A DNA stretch of 11,031 nt from the NCBI GenBank assembly GCA_002350105.1, contig DEDT01000023.1:80666-91696 (forward strand), given 5' to 3'. Source of the stretch: Selenomonadaceae bacterium UBA2897 (lineage in GTDB: Bacteria > Bacillota > Negativicutes > Selenomonadales > Selenomonadaceae). The notes beneath the pieces are model-generated. The model was not told the DNA's origin and ran no database searches. It was given only the letters and a program-made list of their open reading frames with translations. Position numbers and translations under genes: made by a program. Every line of letters begins with the position of its first letter. The stretch's first letter is position 1. Below, piece by piece: positions 1-5,896 of this stretch.

Positions 1-552
1 GAGCTCCCCGAGCTCCCCGATGCGCGCCGCGCCCGCTATGAAAAGGACTACGGCCTCTCGGACTACGATGCCGGCATCATCACGAGCACGCGCGCCATGG
101 CCGAATATTATGACGCCGTCGTCGCGGCGGGCGCCGATCCGAAGCTCGCGGCCAACTGGATCATGGGTGACCTCGCGAAACAGCTCAATGAGGAGAGCCT
201 CGACATCACGCAGTCGCCGGTGGACGCGCAGCGCCTCGGCGCCATGATCAAGCTCATCATGGCCAATACGATTTCCGGTAAAATCGCCAAAAAGGTCTTC
301 AAGGAGATGTGGACGAGCAGCGATGATCCCGAGAAAATCGTCAAGGACAAGGGCCTCGTGCAGATTACGGACGTCTCCGCCATCGAGGGCGTGGTCGACG
401 AAGTCATCGCCAAGAACCCGAAGGCGGTCGAGGAATACAAGGGCGGCAAGAAAAAAGCCATCGGCGCCCTCGTCGGCCAGGTCATGAAGGCCACCAAGGG
501 CAAGGCCAACCCGCAGATGGTCAACCAGCTGCTGGCGAAGAAATTGCAGTAA
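1..552 (+). CDS. gatB: Asp/Glu-tRNA(Asn/Gln) amidotransferase subunit B, C-terminal part (5' end outside window)
   Basis: GatB is the subunit of the GatCAB amidotransferase that binds misacylated Glu-tRNA(Gln) or Asp-tRNA(Asn) and activates it for amidation, in the cytoplasm. The open frame runs from base 1, so the start lies upstream; 183 residues are visible of a protein usually about 475-480 long. The first visible part reads ELPDARRARYEKDYGLSDYD, the typical hinge of GatB that leads into the helical YqeY-like tail domain. That tail fills the rest: NWIMGDLAKQLNE, then the SGKIAKKVFKEM segment, then the terminal helices with GALVGQVMKATKGKANPQMV, a very characteristic GatB ending. The stop is TAA at 550-552. 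A terminator follows, so gatB is probably the last gene of its operon, with gatC and gatA expected upstream outside the window. An ATG at 97 in this frame is internal, not the start. Identification is near certain. Confidence 0.97.
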   Translation, partial: ELPELPDARRARYEKDYGLSDYDAGIITSTRAMAEYYDAVVAAGADPKLAANWIMGDLAKQLNEESLDITQSPVDAQRLGAMIKLIMANTISGKIAKKVFKEMWTSSDDPEKIVKDKGLVQITDVSAIEGVVDEVIAKNPKAVEEYKGGKKKAIGALVGQVMKATKGKANPQMVNQLLAKKLQ

Positions 553-570
553 AATCAAGTTTATCTTAGG

Positions 571-627
571 GGACTGTTTCGGACTGGTGCCGGGAAACCG
601 ATGCCGTTTGCAACAGTCCTGCTTTTT
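571..627 (+). terminator. Rho-independent terminator after gatB
   Basis: Arms GGACTGTT (571-578) and AACAGTCC (612-619) pair perfectly over 8 bp. The enclosed sequence contains a weaker inner stem around a GGGAAACC turn near 590-598. A five-T run follows at 623-627. It sits 18 bases after the gatB stop and just before the phosphatase ribosome binding site. The loop is long for a terminator, so a regulatory leader of the next gene is an alternative. Confidence 0.6.
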
Positions 628-645
628 ATCGAAAAGAGGCAAATT

Positions 646-1311
646 ATGTCTTATCAAGCTGCTATTTTTGATTTGGATGGCACACTTATCGACTCACTAG
701 AGGACCTTGCGGACAGTGCGAACGCCATGCTCACGCACTACGGTTTCCCCACGCACCCCGTGGAGCCCTACCGCTATTTCGTCGGTAATGGCTCGCGTAA
801 GCTCATCGAGCGCTGCCTGCCCGCCGACAAGGGCGCGGACGCCGCCTTTGTCGATGAGGCGCTTGCCTATTACAAAGAGTGCTACGCCCAGCGCATCCTG
901 AACAAGACGCAGCCCTACGACGGCATCATGGCGATGCTGCAGGGGCTGCAGCAGAGGGGCATCCCCATGGGCATCTGCACGAACAAGCACCAGTCGGCCG
1001 CCGACGCCATCGTGGGCAAACTGTTCCCCGACATTCCCTTCGTAGAAAATTTCGGCGACCGTCCGGGCTACCCGCGCAAGCCGGACCCGCAGAAGCCGCT
1101 GCAGATTGCCAAAGAAATGGGCGTCGCGCCCGCACAGGTCGCCTACTTCGGCGACACGAGCGTCGATATGGACACGGCGCACAACGCGGGCTTCTACGCC
1201 TGCGGCGTCCTCTGGGGCTTCCGCCCGCGCGAGGAGCTCGTCGAGCACGGCGCGCAAATCCTGCTCGCCCAGCCAGCGGACATCCTGCAGCAGATAGATT
1301 TTGGTGCCTGA
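646..1311 (+). CDS. gph: HAD-family phosphatase, phosphoglycolate phosphatase type
   Basis: This is a cytoplasmic haloacid-dehalogenase-superfamily phosphatase of 221 residues, the usual length for phosphoglycolate phosphatases, which remove the phosphate from 2-phosphoglycolate formed during repair of oxidised DNA ends. All four HAD motifs are visible. Motif I is FDLDGT with nucleophile Asp9 and acid Asp11. Motif II is the Thr in ICTNK (about 112). Motif III is Lys145 in RKPDP. Motif IV is GDTSVDMDTA with Asp170 and Asp174. The cap domain is the helical insert at about 15-90. I chose ATG 646 because AGAGG sits 6 bases upstream and the protein then begins MSYQAAIFDLDGT, as HAD proteins do; an in-frame ATG at 601 lies inside the preceding terminator hairpin and has no ribosome binding site. 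The family is certain. The exact substrate is inferred, since sugar-phosphate phosphatases and PpaX-like pyrophosphatases share these motifs. Confidence 0.92.
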   Translation: MSYQAAIFDLDGTLIDSLEDLADSANAMLTHYGFPTHPVEPYRYFVGNGSRKLIERCLPADKGADAAFVDEALAYYKECYAQRILNKTQPYDGIMAMLQGLQQRGIPMGICTNKHQSAADAIVGKLFPDIPFVENFGDRPGYPRKPDPQKPLQIAKEMGVAPAQVAYFGDTSVDMDTAHNAGFYACGVLWGFRPREELVEHGAQILLAQPADILQQIDFGA

Positions 1312-1353
1312 GCCAAGTCCTTTGGTTTGTGCCGTAATGTGGCGCAGCGAGTA

Positions 1354-1423
1354 GCCGCGCAGCGGCGTGGCTCTCCCCTTGGGAGAGCTGTCAGCGCAGC
1401 TGACTGAGAGGGTCACGAGCCCT
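1354..1423. repeat. Cluster of short tandem hairpins, probable dispersed intergenic repeat
   Basis: Three tight palindromes follow one another: GCCGC-GCA-GCGGC (1354-1366), GCTCTCCC-CTT-GGGAGAGC (1370-1388) and GTCAGC-GCA-GCTGAC (1390-1404). A weaker AGGG/CCCT pair (1409-1423) comes next. Two of the loops are the same trinucleotide, GCA. It lies in the 159-base gap between gph and the methyltransferase. There is no T-run after any stem, so it is not a standard terminator. Similar hairpin strings occur as dispersed intergenic repeats in gut Firmicutes as far as I recall; only one copy is present in this window, so repeat status is inferred. Confidence 0.5.
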
Positions 1424-1470
1424 GCATTTGTCACGATGATTTATACATACCAACGAACAAAGGAGACAGT

Positions 1471-2865
1471 ATGAAAACGAAAGTTCCCGTCGAAAAAGGA
1501 AAAACATACCGCATCCATATCGACCGCCTCGGCACGGGCGGCGAGGGCGTGGGGCGTTATGAGGGCTTCACGGTATTTGTCATGGGCGCATTGCCCGGCG
1601 AAGATGTCGAGGCGCGCATCGCCGAGGCAAAGAAGACCTATGCGCGCGGCACCCTCGTCAACGTCCTCAAGGCCAGCAAGGACCGCGTGGAGCCGCCCTG
1701 CCCGATCTACGCGGCCTGCGGCGGCTGCCAGCTGCAGCACCTCGATTATGAAGCCCAACTCAAGGCGAAGCGCCAGCAGGTCATCGATGCCGTGACGCGC
1801 ATCGGCAAGCGGCCCGACCTGCCTGTGCATGCGACGCTCGGCGCCGTGCATCCCTGGAATTACCGCAACAAGATGCAGTTCCCCGTGGGCCGCGTCAAGG
1901 GCGAGACCGTCATTGGCTGCTTTGCGCAGGGCAGCCACCAGATTATCGACACGCGCGACTGCCGCATTCAGGCCGAGGGCAACAACGAAATCGTGAACGC
2001 CGTGCGCGAGGTCGTGACGGAGCTGCGCATCTCCGTCTACGATGAGGACCGCCACCGCGGCGTGCTGCGCCACGTCATGGGCCGCGTGGGCGAGAAGGGC
2101 GACCTCATGGTCTGCCTCGTGACGGCCACGCAGGCTTTGCCCCACGAGCGCGAGGTCATCAAGCTGCTGCGCAAAAAGCTCCCCAAAATGGTGAGCCTGC
2201 AGCAGAACATCCAGACTTACCACAACAACGTCATCCTCGGCCGCGAGACGCGCCTGCTCTGGGGCCGTCCCTCCATTCTCGATCGCATCGGTCGCCTGGC
2301 CTTCCATATCTCGCCGCGTTCCTTTTTCCAGGTGAACACGGAGCAGGCGCAGGTACTCTACAGCAAGGCGCTGGAGTACGCGAACCTGCAGGGCGAGGAG
2401 ACGGTCATCGACGCCTACTGCGGCACGGGCACGATTACGCTCTTCCTCGCACGCCACGCCCGGGAGGTCATCGGCATCGAGATCGTGAAGCCGGCCATCG
2501 AGGACGCGCAGAAAAACGCGCGCGACAACCAGATCAAGAACGCCCAGTTCCTCGTTGGCGACGCCACGGAGGTCATGCCGCGCCTCTACCGCCAGGGCGT
2601 GCGCGCCGATGTCGTCGTCGTTGACCCGCCCCGTGCCGGCTGCACCCCAGTCGTACTCGAGACTTTCGCGAACATGCAGCCAGAGCGTATCGTCTACGTC
2701 TCCTGCAACCCCGCCAGCCTGGCCCGCGACATCGCCATCCTCGACAAATTAGGCTACGAGGCCAAGGAGGTCCAGCCCGTGGATATGTTCCCCATGACTT
2801 CGCACGTTGAAAGCGTAGCGTTGATACAGCGCAAGCAGGAAACTCAGGAGGCCGCTCATGTTTAA
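1471..2865 (+). CDS. rlmD: 23S rRNA (uracil-C5)-methyltransferase, RlmD/RumA/RlmCD family
   Basis: This 464-residue enzyme transfers a methyl group from S-adenosylmethionine to C5 of a uridine, most likely in 23S rRNA. An N-terminal TRAM-type RNA-binding beta domain covers about 8-68 (IHIDRLGTGGEGVGRYEG). Cysteines for an iron-sulfur cluster follow at 77, 83, 86 (CPIYAACGGC) and 164 (TRDC). The Rossmann methyltransferase domain has the SAM loop IDAYCGTGTI (313-322), DPPRAGC (385-391), the YVSCNP motif with the likely catalytic nucleophile Cys412, and the presumed general base Glu447 in MFPMTSHVES. The start is well supported by AAAGGAG ending 6 bases before ATG 1471. The stop overlaps the next gene by 8 bases, implying translational coupling. 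The family is certain; the target uridine (1939, 747 or both) cannot be told from sequence, as single- and dual-site enzymes look alike in Firmicutes. Confidence 0.95.
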   Translation: MKTKVPVEKGKTYRIHIDRLGTGGEGVGRYEGFTVFVMGALPGEDVEARIAEAKKTYARGTLVNVLKASKDRVEPPCPIYAACGGCQLQHLDYEAQLKAKRQQVIDAVTRIGKRPDLPVHATLGAVHPWNYRNKMQFPVGRVKGETVIGCFAQGSHQIIDTRDCRIQAEGNNEIVNAVREVVTELRISVYDEDRHRGVLRHVMGRVGEKGDLMVCLVTATQALPHEREVIKLLRKKLPKMVSLQQNIQTYHNNVILGRETRLLWGRPSILDRIGRLAFHISPRSFFQVNTEQAQVLYSKALEYANLQGEETVIDAYCGTGTITLFLARHAREVIGIEIVKPAIEDAQKNARDNQIKNAQFLVGDATEVMPRLYRQGVRADVVVVDPPRAGCTPVVLETFANMQPERIVYVSCNPASLARDIAILDKLGYEAKEVQPVDMFPMTSHVESVALIQRKQETQEAAHV

Positions 2866-3157
2866 ACTTACCGGCTACTATCAGCTGCCCGGCCAGATGC
2901 CGCAGCCCGTGGACTTTTCAGATCTCTTCGACACCGCCTTCATGCGCCGTTACACGCGCTGCCGCTCCTTTGAGAAATTCCTCGCGGGCGGCCGCCTGCC
3001 CGTCCATTCTCAGGCCGACTTCGAGGCTTTGCCCGAGGCGCAGATGGACGCCCACGTGCGCCGCACGACGAAGTTCTCCTCCTGGAAAGAAATGCTCGAT
3101 ACCGCCACGGACATCTACGCTCGCCACGCCCAGCTGCGCCAGGCTAGTCAGAAATAA
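2858..3157 (+). CDS. Conserved-looking hypothetical protein, 99 residues
   Basis: I do not recognise this protein. It is supported as a gene by a strong ribosome binding site (AGGAGG at 2847-2852) before ATG 2858, by an 8-base overlap with the methyltransferase stop, and by codon use like that of its neighbour. The sequence is soluble and rich in charged and aromatic residues, with no signal peptide, no membrane segment and no cysteine pair. It begins MFKLTGYYQLPGQ, has a middle segment DTAFMRRYTRCRSFEKFLAGG, and ends with an amphipathic helix around SSWKEMLDTATDIYARHAQL. The FMRRYTRCRSFEKFL stretch is basic and could contact nucleic acid, which is only inference. Coupling to an rRNA methyltransferase hints at expression together, not necessarily at shared function. 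Confidence 0.82.
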   Translation: MFKLTGYYQLPGQMPQPVDFSDLFDTAFMRRYTRCRSFEKFLAGGRLPVHSQADFEALPEAQMDAHVRRTTKFSSWKEMLDTATDIYARHAQLRQASQK

Positions 3158-3181
3158 GCAGGAACCGTCCAACCTAGCAGA

Positions 3182-3215
3182 TTATCGTCCAAAACGACAT
3201 GATTTTGGACGATAA
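3182..3215. repeat. Perfect 13-bp inverted repeat downstream of the hypothetical gene
   Basis: TTATCGTCCAAAA (3182-3194) and TTTTGGACGATAA (3203-3215) are exact reverse complements separated by 8 bases. It lies 24 bases after the stop of the 99-residue gene. No T-run follows directly, so it is not a textbook terminator, although the A/T-rich top of the stem could still end or stabilise the upstream transcript. A protein-binding palindrome is another possibility. Confidence 0.6.
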
Positions 3216-3242
3216 ATCAGCCGATAACAAAATAATCAGCTG

Positions 3243-3304
3243 AAAATCAGCCGCAAAATCGGCCGTAAATTAATACGGTTGATTTTACGGCTGATTTTTT
3301 GCGG
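3243..3304 (+). terminator. Competing stem-loops with T-run, probable terminator of the rlmD operon
   Basis: Two stems share the same downstream arm. In one, AAAATCAGCCG (3243-3253) pairs perfectly with CGGCTGATTTT (3288-3298), followed by two more T. In the other, 3251-3269 pairs with 3284-3304 over about 19 bp with one G-U pair and a two-base bulge, enclosing a roughly 14-base loop. The first has the T-rich exit expected of a Rho-independent terminator. Copies of a 9-base motif AATCAGCCG or near variants recur around it. It ends transcription from the methyltransferase operon, or acts as a control region ahead of the toxin-antitoxin promoter; the sequence does not decide between these. Confidence 0.55.
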
Positions 3305-3342
3305 TAATAACGGTCGAAAACGGCTGAGGCTATGTAATGGGC

Positions 3343-3371
3343 TTGAAACGTGGACAAATTCAGGATACAAT
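3343..3371 (+). promoter_or_regulatory. Sigma70-type promoter of the toxin-antitoxin operon
   Basis: A -35 box TTGAAA (3343-3348) and a -10 box TACAAT (3366-3371) are separated by exactly 17 bases, and both match the consensus at five of six positions. Transcription would begin near 3378, giving a leader of under 20 bases that contains the ribosome binding site AAAGGAG just before ATG 3396. Antitoxins of this family usually repress their own promoter; the inverted repeats upstream could be the operator, but none overlaps the -10 box. Confidence 0.72.
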
Positions 3372-3395
3372 ATAGACACAAAGGAGTTGGTGAAG

Positions 3396-3653
3396 ATGCA
3401 GATTATACCGATGCGCGAACTAAAAAATACGGTGGAAGTGGAACGGCGCTGCGCAGCTGAGGACGGCCCGGTCTTTGTCACGAAGAACGGCTATGGGCGG
3501 CTGGTGGTTATGGATGTGGAATACTACGAGCGTACGATGCGCAAGATGTATGAAGCCAAAGTTGTGCTGGCGGGGCTTCAGGATGTGGTCAAGGGGCATT
3601 TGCTGGACGGCGAACAGGCTGTGAACAGCATCAGGAGCAAGTATGGCATCTAA
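3396..3653 (+). CDS. Type II toxin-antitoxin system antitoxin, Phd/YefM family
   Basis: This 85-residue protein is the labile antitoxin of a type II pair; it would bind and neutralise the toxin encoded next and repress the operon. The N-terminal DNA-binding half shows the Phd/YefM pattern: IIPMRELKNTVEVER, then DGPVFVTKNGYGRLVVMDVEYYE (about 23-45), in which the VTKNG turn and the following hydrophobic strand are typical. The C-terminal half (46-85) is helical and is expected to wrap around the toxin. I placed the start at ATG 3396 because of AAAGGAG 8 bases upstream and the promoter before it; the frame stays open back to 3279 but those codons run through the terminator and promoter. It overlaps the toxin gene by 11 bases. 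Base composition is less GC-rich than the methyltransferase upstream. Confidence 0.92.
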   Translation: MQIIPMRELKNTVEVERRCAAEDGPVFVTKNGYGRLVVMDVEYYERTMRKMYEAKVVLAGLQDVVKGHLLDGEQAVNSIRSKYGI

Positions 3654-3975
3654 GTATACGTTGCAATTTACCCATCAGGCCTATGATGATTTGGATGCTT
3701 TGATGGAATATATGACGATAGAACAGGCCAATCCACAGGCAGCTAAGCACTTTATGGACCATCTGGAAGAGATATTAGCGGATTTGCGCAGCTTTCCGGG
3801 TAGCGGGGCAGCGGTGGAAAACGAGTTTCTGCCGGGGATTGAGGTCAGGAAGCAGGTAATCGGCAAATACGTGCTGTACTATTTGCCAGATGCCAAAGGG
3901 AAGACGATTTACATCCTGCGTATCGTATACGGCAGCCGTAATTTGGAGGAAATCCTGCGTCAAATTGATATTTAG
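3643..3975 (+). CDS. Type II toxin, RelE/ParE superfamily
   Basis: A 110-residue small basic-fold toxin. RelE members cleave mRNA on the ribosome and ParE members poison gyrase; this sequence fits the superfamily without settling which. Visible features are the two N-terminal helices (AYDDLDALMEYMTIE and NPQAAKHFMDHLEEILADLRSFP, about 13-52), then the beta-sheet core IEVRKQVIGKYVLYYLPDAKGKTIYILRIVYGSRNLEEIL (about 67-105). The GKYVLYY strand and the RIVYGSRN motif correspond to the family's R/K-Y-x-x-Y and HGxRD-like segments. A Tyr replaces the His often seen in the last motif. A ribosome binding site AGGAG (3633-3637) lies inside the antitoxin gene, 5 bases before ATG 3643. Full length, no frameshift, so it is probably functional. 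Confidence 0.92.
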   Translation: MASKYTLQFTHQAYDDLDALMEYMTIEQANPQAAKHFMDHLEEILADLRSFPGSGAAVENEFLPGIEVRKQVIGKYVLYYLPDAKGKTIYILRIVYGSRNLEEILRQIDI

Positions 3976-3985
3976 GAGAATGCCT

Positions 3986-4408
3986 GTGAGTATGTATTGG
4001 CCAATTTTGCTGGTCGTTTTGTCGAATACGTTTTACAACATCTGCGCGAAGGCGACGCCGCAGGATGTGAATCCGTTCGCCTCGCTGTCCGTGACGTATC
4101 TGGTCGGCGCGGCTGCCTCGCTGGCGGTGTATTTCCTGACCACGGGGAGCCCTGCGCTGCTGGCCGAATACGGAAAGCTGAACTGGAGCAGCTTCGTGCT
4201 CGGTCTCGCCATTGTCGGCCTGGAGTCGGGCTTCATCTATATGTTCCGCGCCGGCTGGCCCATCAGCGTCGGGCAGGTCGTGACCAGCATTCTGCTGTCG
4301 GTGGTACTGGTCTTCGTCGGTTACCTGCTCTATCATGAGGCCATTACGGTCAACAAAATCGCCGGTATCCTGATCTGCATGGCCGGCCTGTACCTGCTCA
4401 ACAAATGA
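3986..4408 (+). CDS. Small EamA/DMT-superfamily membrane protein
   Basis: A 140-residue integral membrane protein with about four to five hydrophobic helices: roughly 5-22 (PILLVVLSNTFYNICAK), 33-52 (LSVTYLVGAAASLAVYFL), 68-85 (SFVLGLAIVGLESGFIYMF), 95-115 (VGQVVTSILLSVVLVFVGYLL) and 122-138 (IAGILICMAGLYLLNK). This is a single EamA repeat, half the length of ten-helix drug/metabolite transporters, so it would act as a dimer like other small members. The closing HEAITVNKIAGILICMAGLYLLNK is typical of the family. Substrate unknown. The start is ambiguous: ATG 3980, GTG 3986 and ATG 3992 are in frame. AGGAG at 3974-3978 is best spaced (7 bases) for GTG 3986. It begins 10 bases after the toxin stop with no terminator between, so it is probably co-transcribed. 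Confidence 0.85.
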   Translation: MSMYWPILLVVLSNTFYNICAKATPQDVNPFASLSVTYLVGAAASLAVYFLTTGSPALLAEYGKLNWSSFVLGLAIVGLESGFIYMFRAGWPISVGQVVTSILLSVVLVFVGYLLYHEAITVNKIAGILICMAGLYLLNK

Positions 4409-4438
4409 GCGAAGTTTTATATAGGGAGGCAGACCATT

Positions 4439-4993
4439 ATGGAGAAACATCGTTGTGACTGGGGACGCATGTCTCCGAAGATGCAGGCTTATCATGATAC
4501 ACGGTGGTGCAAGCCGCTGCATGATGAGCGGGAACTGTTTGCCATGCTGATTTTGGAAGGCGCGCAGGCAGGGCTTTCCTGGTCTACGATCATTGAGCGG
4601 GAGGAGAATTACAGGCGAGCGTTTGATGGCTTTGCTCCCGCCGTTGTCGCCGGTTATGGCGATGAGAAGATCGCGGAGCTGATGCAGGATTCAGGCATTA
4701 TCCGCAATCGCAGGAAGATTGAAGCTGCGGTGACAAATGCGCAGGCCTTTGTGCGAGTGCAGGAAGAATACCATAGCTTCGATCAATACATCTGGAGCTT
4801 TACCGACGGAAAAGTGATCGATCATCAGGTAAAGAGCATGGATGAGGTGCCGGCGACATCGGCGTTATCGGAACGAGTCAGCAAGGATCTGAAAAAACGG
4901 GGCTTCAAATTTGTAGGCCCGACCATCATTTACTCCTACCTTCAGGGAATCGGTATCTACAATGACCACGCTGTAGACTGCGCATTTCGATGA
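4439..4993 (+). CDS. tag: DNA-3-methyladenine glycosylase I
   Basis: Tag removes 3-methyladenine from alkylated DNA, leaving an abasic site for base excision repair. At 184 residues it matches the family length (E. coli Tag is 187). The zinc-binding residues are all present: Cys6 (RCDW), His19 (AYHDTRW), His177 and Cys181 (NDHAVDC), each two positions beyond the E. coli numbering. The base-recognition segment LILEGAQAGLSW carries Glu40 and Trp48, and the family signature LKKRGFKFVGPTI lies at 151-163. The ribosome binding site AGGGAGG (4423-4429) is 9 bases before ATG 4439. It starts 30 bases after the membrane protein and may share its transcript. A terminator follows the stop. Base composition is visibly lower in GC than rlmD or the exporter genes. 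Confidence 0.97.
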   Translation: MEKHRCDWGRMSPKMQAYHDTRWCKPLHDERELFAMLILEGAQAGLSWSTIIEREENYRRAFDGFAPAVVAGYGDEKIAELMQDSGIIRNRRKIEAAVTNAQAFVRVQEEYHSFDQYIWSFTDGKVIDHQVKSMDEVPATSALSERVSKDLKKRGFKFVGPTIIYSYLQGIGIYNDHAVDCAFR

Positions 4994-5016
4994 AAAAACG
5001 AGCAGGGGAAAGCAAA

Positions 5017-5060
5017 AAGCAAACAAGTTAGCGTAAATACGGCATCTTGTTTGCTTATTT
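5017..5060. terminator. Terminator between convergent tag and the C39-like gene
   Basis: Perfect 11-bp arms AAGCAAACAAG (5017-5027) and CTTGTTTGCTT (5046-5056) enclose an 18-base loop. ATTTT follows on the plus strand, and the complementary minus strand continues into a T-rich stretch from the A-run at 5014-5018. It is placed between two converging genes and can serve both. Confidence 0.72.
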
Positions 5061-5070
5061 TGCTATGCGG

Positions 5071-5691
5071 TTAAATGAAATACTCGATGGTGGTTTCGGG
5101 CGTGAGCCTGGTCTGCCCGTTGAAGAGGAGGACAGCTTCGCGCTCCTCGGTGGGACCGAGGGCGTAGAGGGATCTGGTGGTCTGGTTCAGGTAGGTGATG
5201 GGGACACGGCGGTTATAGCGGAAAGGCTGGTCTGCAATCATCTCGATGTCAGCCTGGGGGAAGGGCTCGGTCTGGTAATAGGGGTCGAACATCAGCACGG
5301 CGTCGTCCTCGAGGCCGGTGAGGAGCACGTAGTGGTCCTCGTCGTAGAAGAGCCGCACCACGGCTGCGCCGTGCTGGCGCAGGGCATCGCTCAGGCGGCT
5401 GTCGGCGCCGAGATAGACGCTGCTCGCGCGCAGGTAGGAGCAGGAGATGTTCAGCTGTCCCGCCTTGCCGAAGCCGTCGAGCCAGTGGGCGAGGAACATC
5501 ATGGCCGTGCGGGAGGTGCCGTGCTTGCCAGGGGTGCCCTCGGGGCTGTAGCAGTCCAGGGAGTAGAGCATGATGTTGCGCAGCACCTCAGGCGGGATTT
5601 CCTCACGCTCGAAGAGGAAGCTGATGGCGTTCATGAGCGAGGTGGGACCGCAATCGTATTCAGAGAGCTGGTAGTGCAGGGGCGTTTTCAT
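5071..5691 (-). CDS. Stand-alone peptidase C39-like family protein
   Basis: A 206-residue papain-fold protein resembling the C39 domain that trims double-glycine leaders from bacteriocins. The catalytic set is visible: Cys14 in SEYDCGPTSLMN, His120 in DEDHYVLLTG, and Asp136 in MFDPYY. The oxyanion Gln of classical C39 may be Gln8 (HYQLSEYDCG). Unlike bacteriocin exporters it has no ABC or membrane domain, and no signal peptide is seen, so it should be cytoplasmic. Similar stand-alone proteins are common and mostly of unknown role. The start is firm: AAAGGAGG lies 7 bases upstream of the ATG at 5691. No precursor peptide with a double-glycine leader is visible nearby. The fold is well supported; activity and substrate are not known. 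Confidence 0.86.
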   Translation of the reverse strand: MKTPLHYQLSEYDCGPTSLMNAISFLFEREEIPPEVLRNIMLYSLDCYSPEGTPGKHGTSRTAMMFLAHWLDGFGKAGQLNISCSYLRASSVYLGADSRLSDALRQHGAAVVRLFYDEDHYVLLTGLEDDAVLMFDPYYQTEPFPQADIEMIADQPFRYNRRVPITYLNQTTRSLYALGPTEEREAVLLFNGQTRLTPETTIEYFI

Positions 5692-5737
5692 GATGGGGCC
5701 TCCTTTGGGCGTCGTTTTACGATATATATTAACATAT

Positions 5738-5766
5738 AAGATAACTATGTTTTAGAATTTTGTCAA
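5738..5766 (-). promoter_or_regulatory. Promoter of the C39-like gene
   Basis: On the minus strand a perfect -35 TTGACA (plus-strand 5761-5766) is followed after 17 bases by TATCTT (5738-5743). Transcription would start near 5731, about 40 bases upstream of the gene, and the leader contains the AAAGGAGG ribosome binding site. Confidence 0.7.
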
Positions 5767-5796
5767 GCTCTTTGTGCAGGAAAGTGGCAAGAAGAG

Positions 5797-5802
5797 TATA
5801 AT
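5797..5802 (+). promoter_or_regulatory. Possible -10 box for the threonine/serine exporter gene
   Basis: TATAAT at 5797-5802 is a perfect -10 box about 95 bases upstream of ATG 5897. No good -35 box is found at 16-18 bases upstream (TTGTGC at 5772-5777 has a 19-base spacer). It lies in the divergent intergenic region shared with the C39-like gene. If used, the transcript has a leader of about 88 bases. Confidence 0.35.
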
Positions 5803-5896
5803 AGGAGAAAACGATGTGTACAGTTCAGGGAGCGCTGCCGCTTTAATCGGCGTTTCCTTAAATCCGGGGTTCCTTAGCTGTGGGGAGGCTGAGTTT

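Noticed and set aside
1441..2457. Long minus-strand open frame of 338 codons opposite rlmD
   Set aside because: It is a mirror of the GC-rich third codon positions of the methyltransferase gene; its translation is an Ala/Arg/His-rich mix without a recognisable domain, and the plus-strand gene has all family motifs.
3279..3395. N-terminal extension of the antitoxin in the same frame
   Set aside because: The extra 39 codons run through the terminator stem and the promoter, and no ribosome binding site precedes 3279; AAAGGAG precedes 3396.
5047..5739. 230-codon plus-strand open frame opposite the C39-like gene
   Set aside because: It starts inside the terminator, runs through the promoter of the minus-strand gene, and is Gly/Val/Glu-rich without a motif, whereas the minus strand has an intact catalytic set and ribosome binding site.
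5814..5846. Ten-codon leader peptide upstream of the exporter, with AGGAG before its ATG
   Set aside because: The AGGAG abuts the TATAAT at 5797-5802, so a transcript from that promoter would start after it. The peptide has only one Thr and no Ser, so an attenuation role is not supported.
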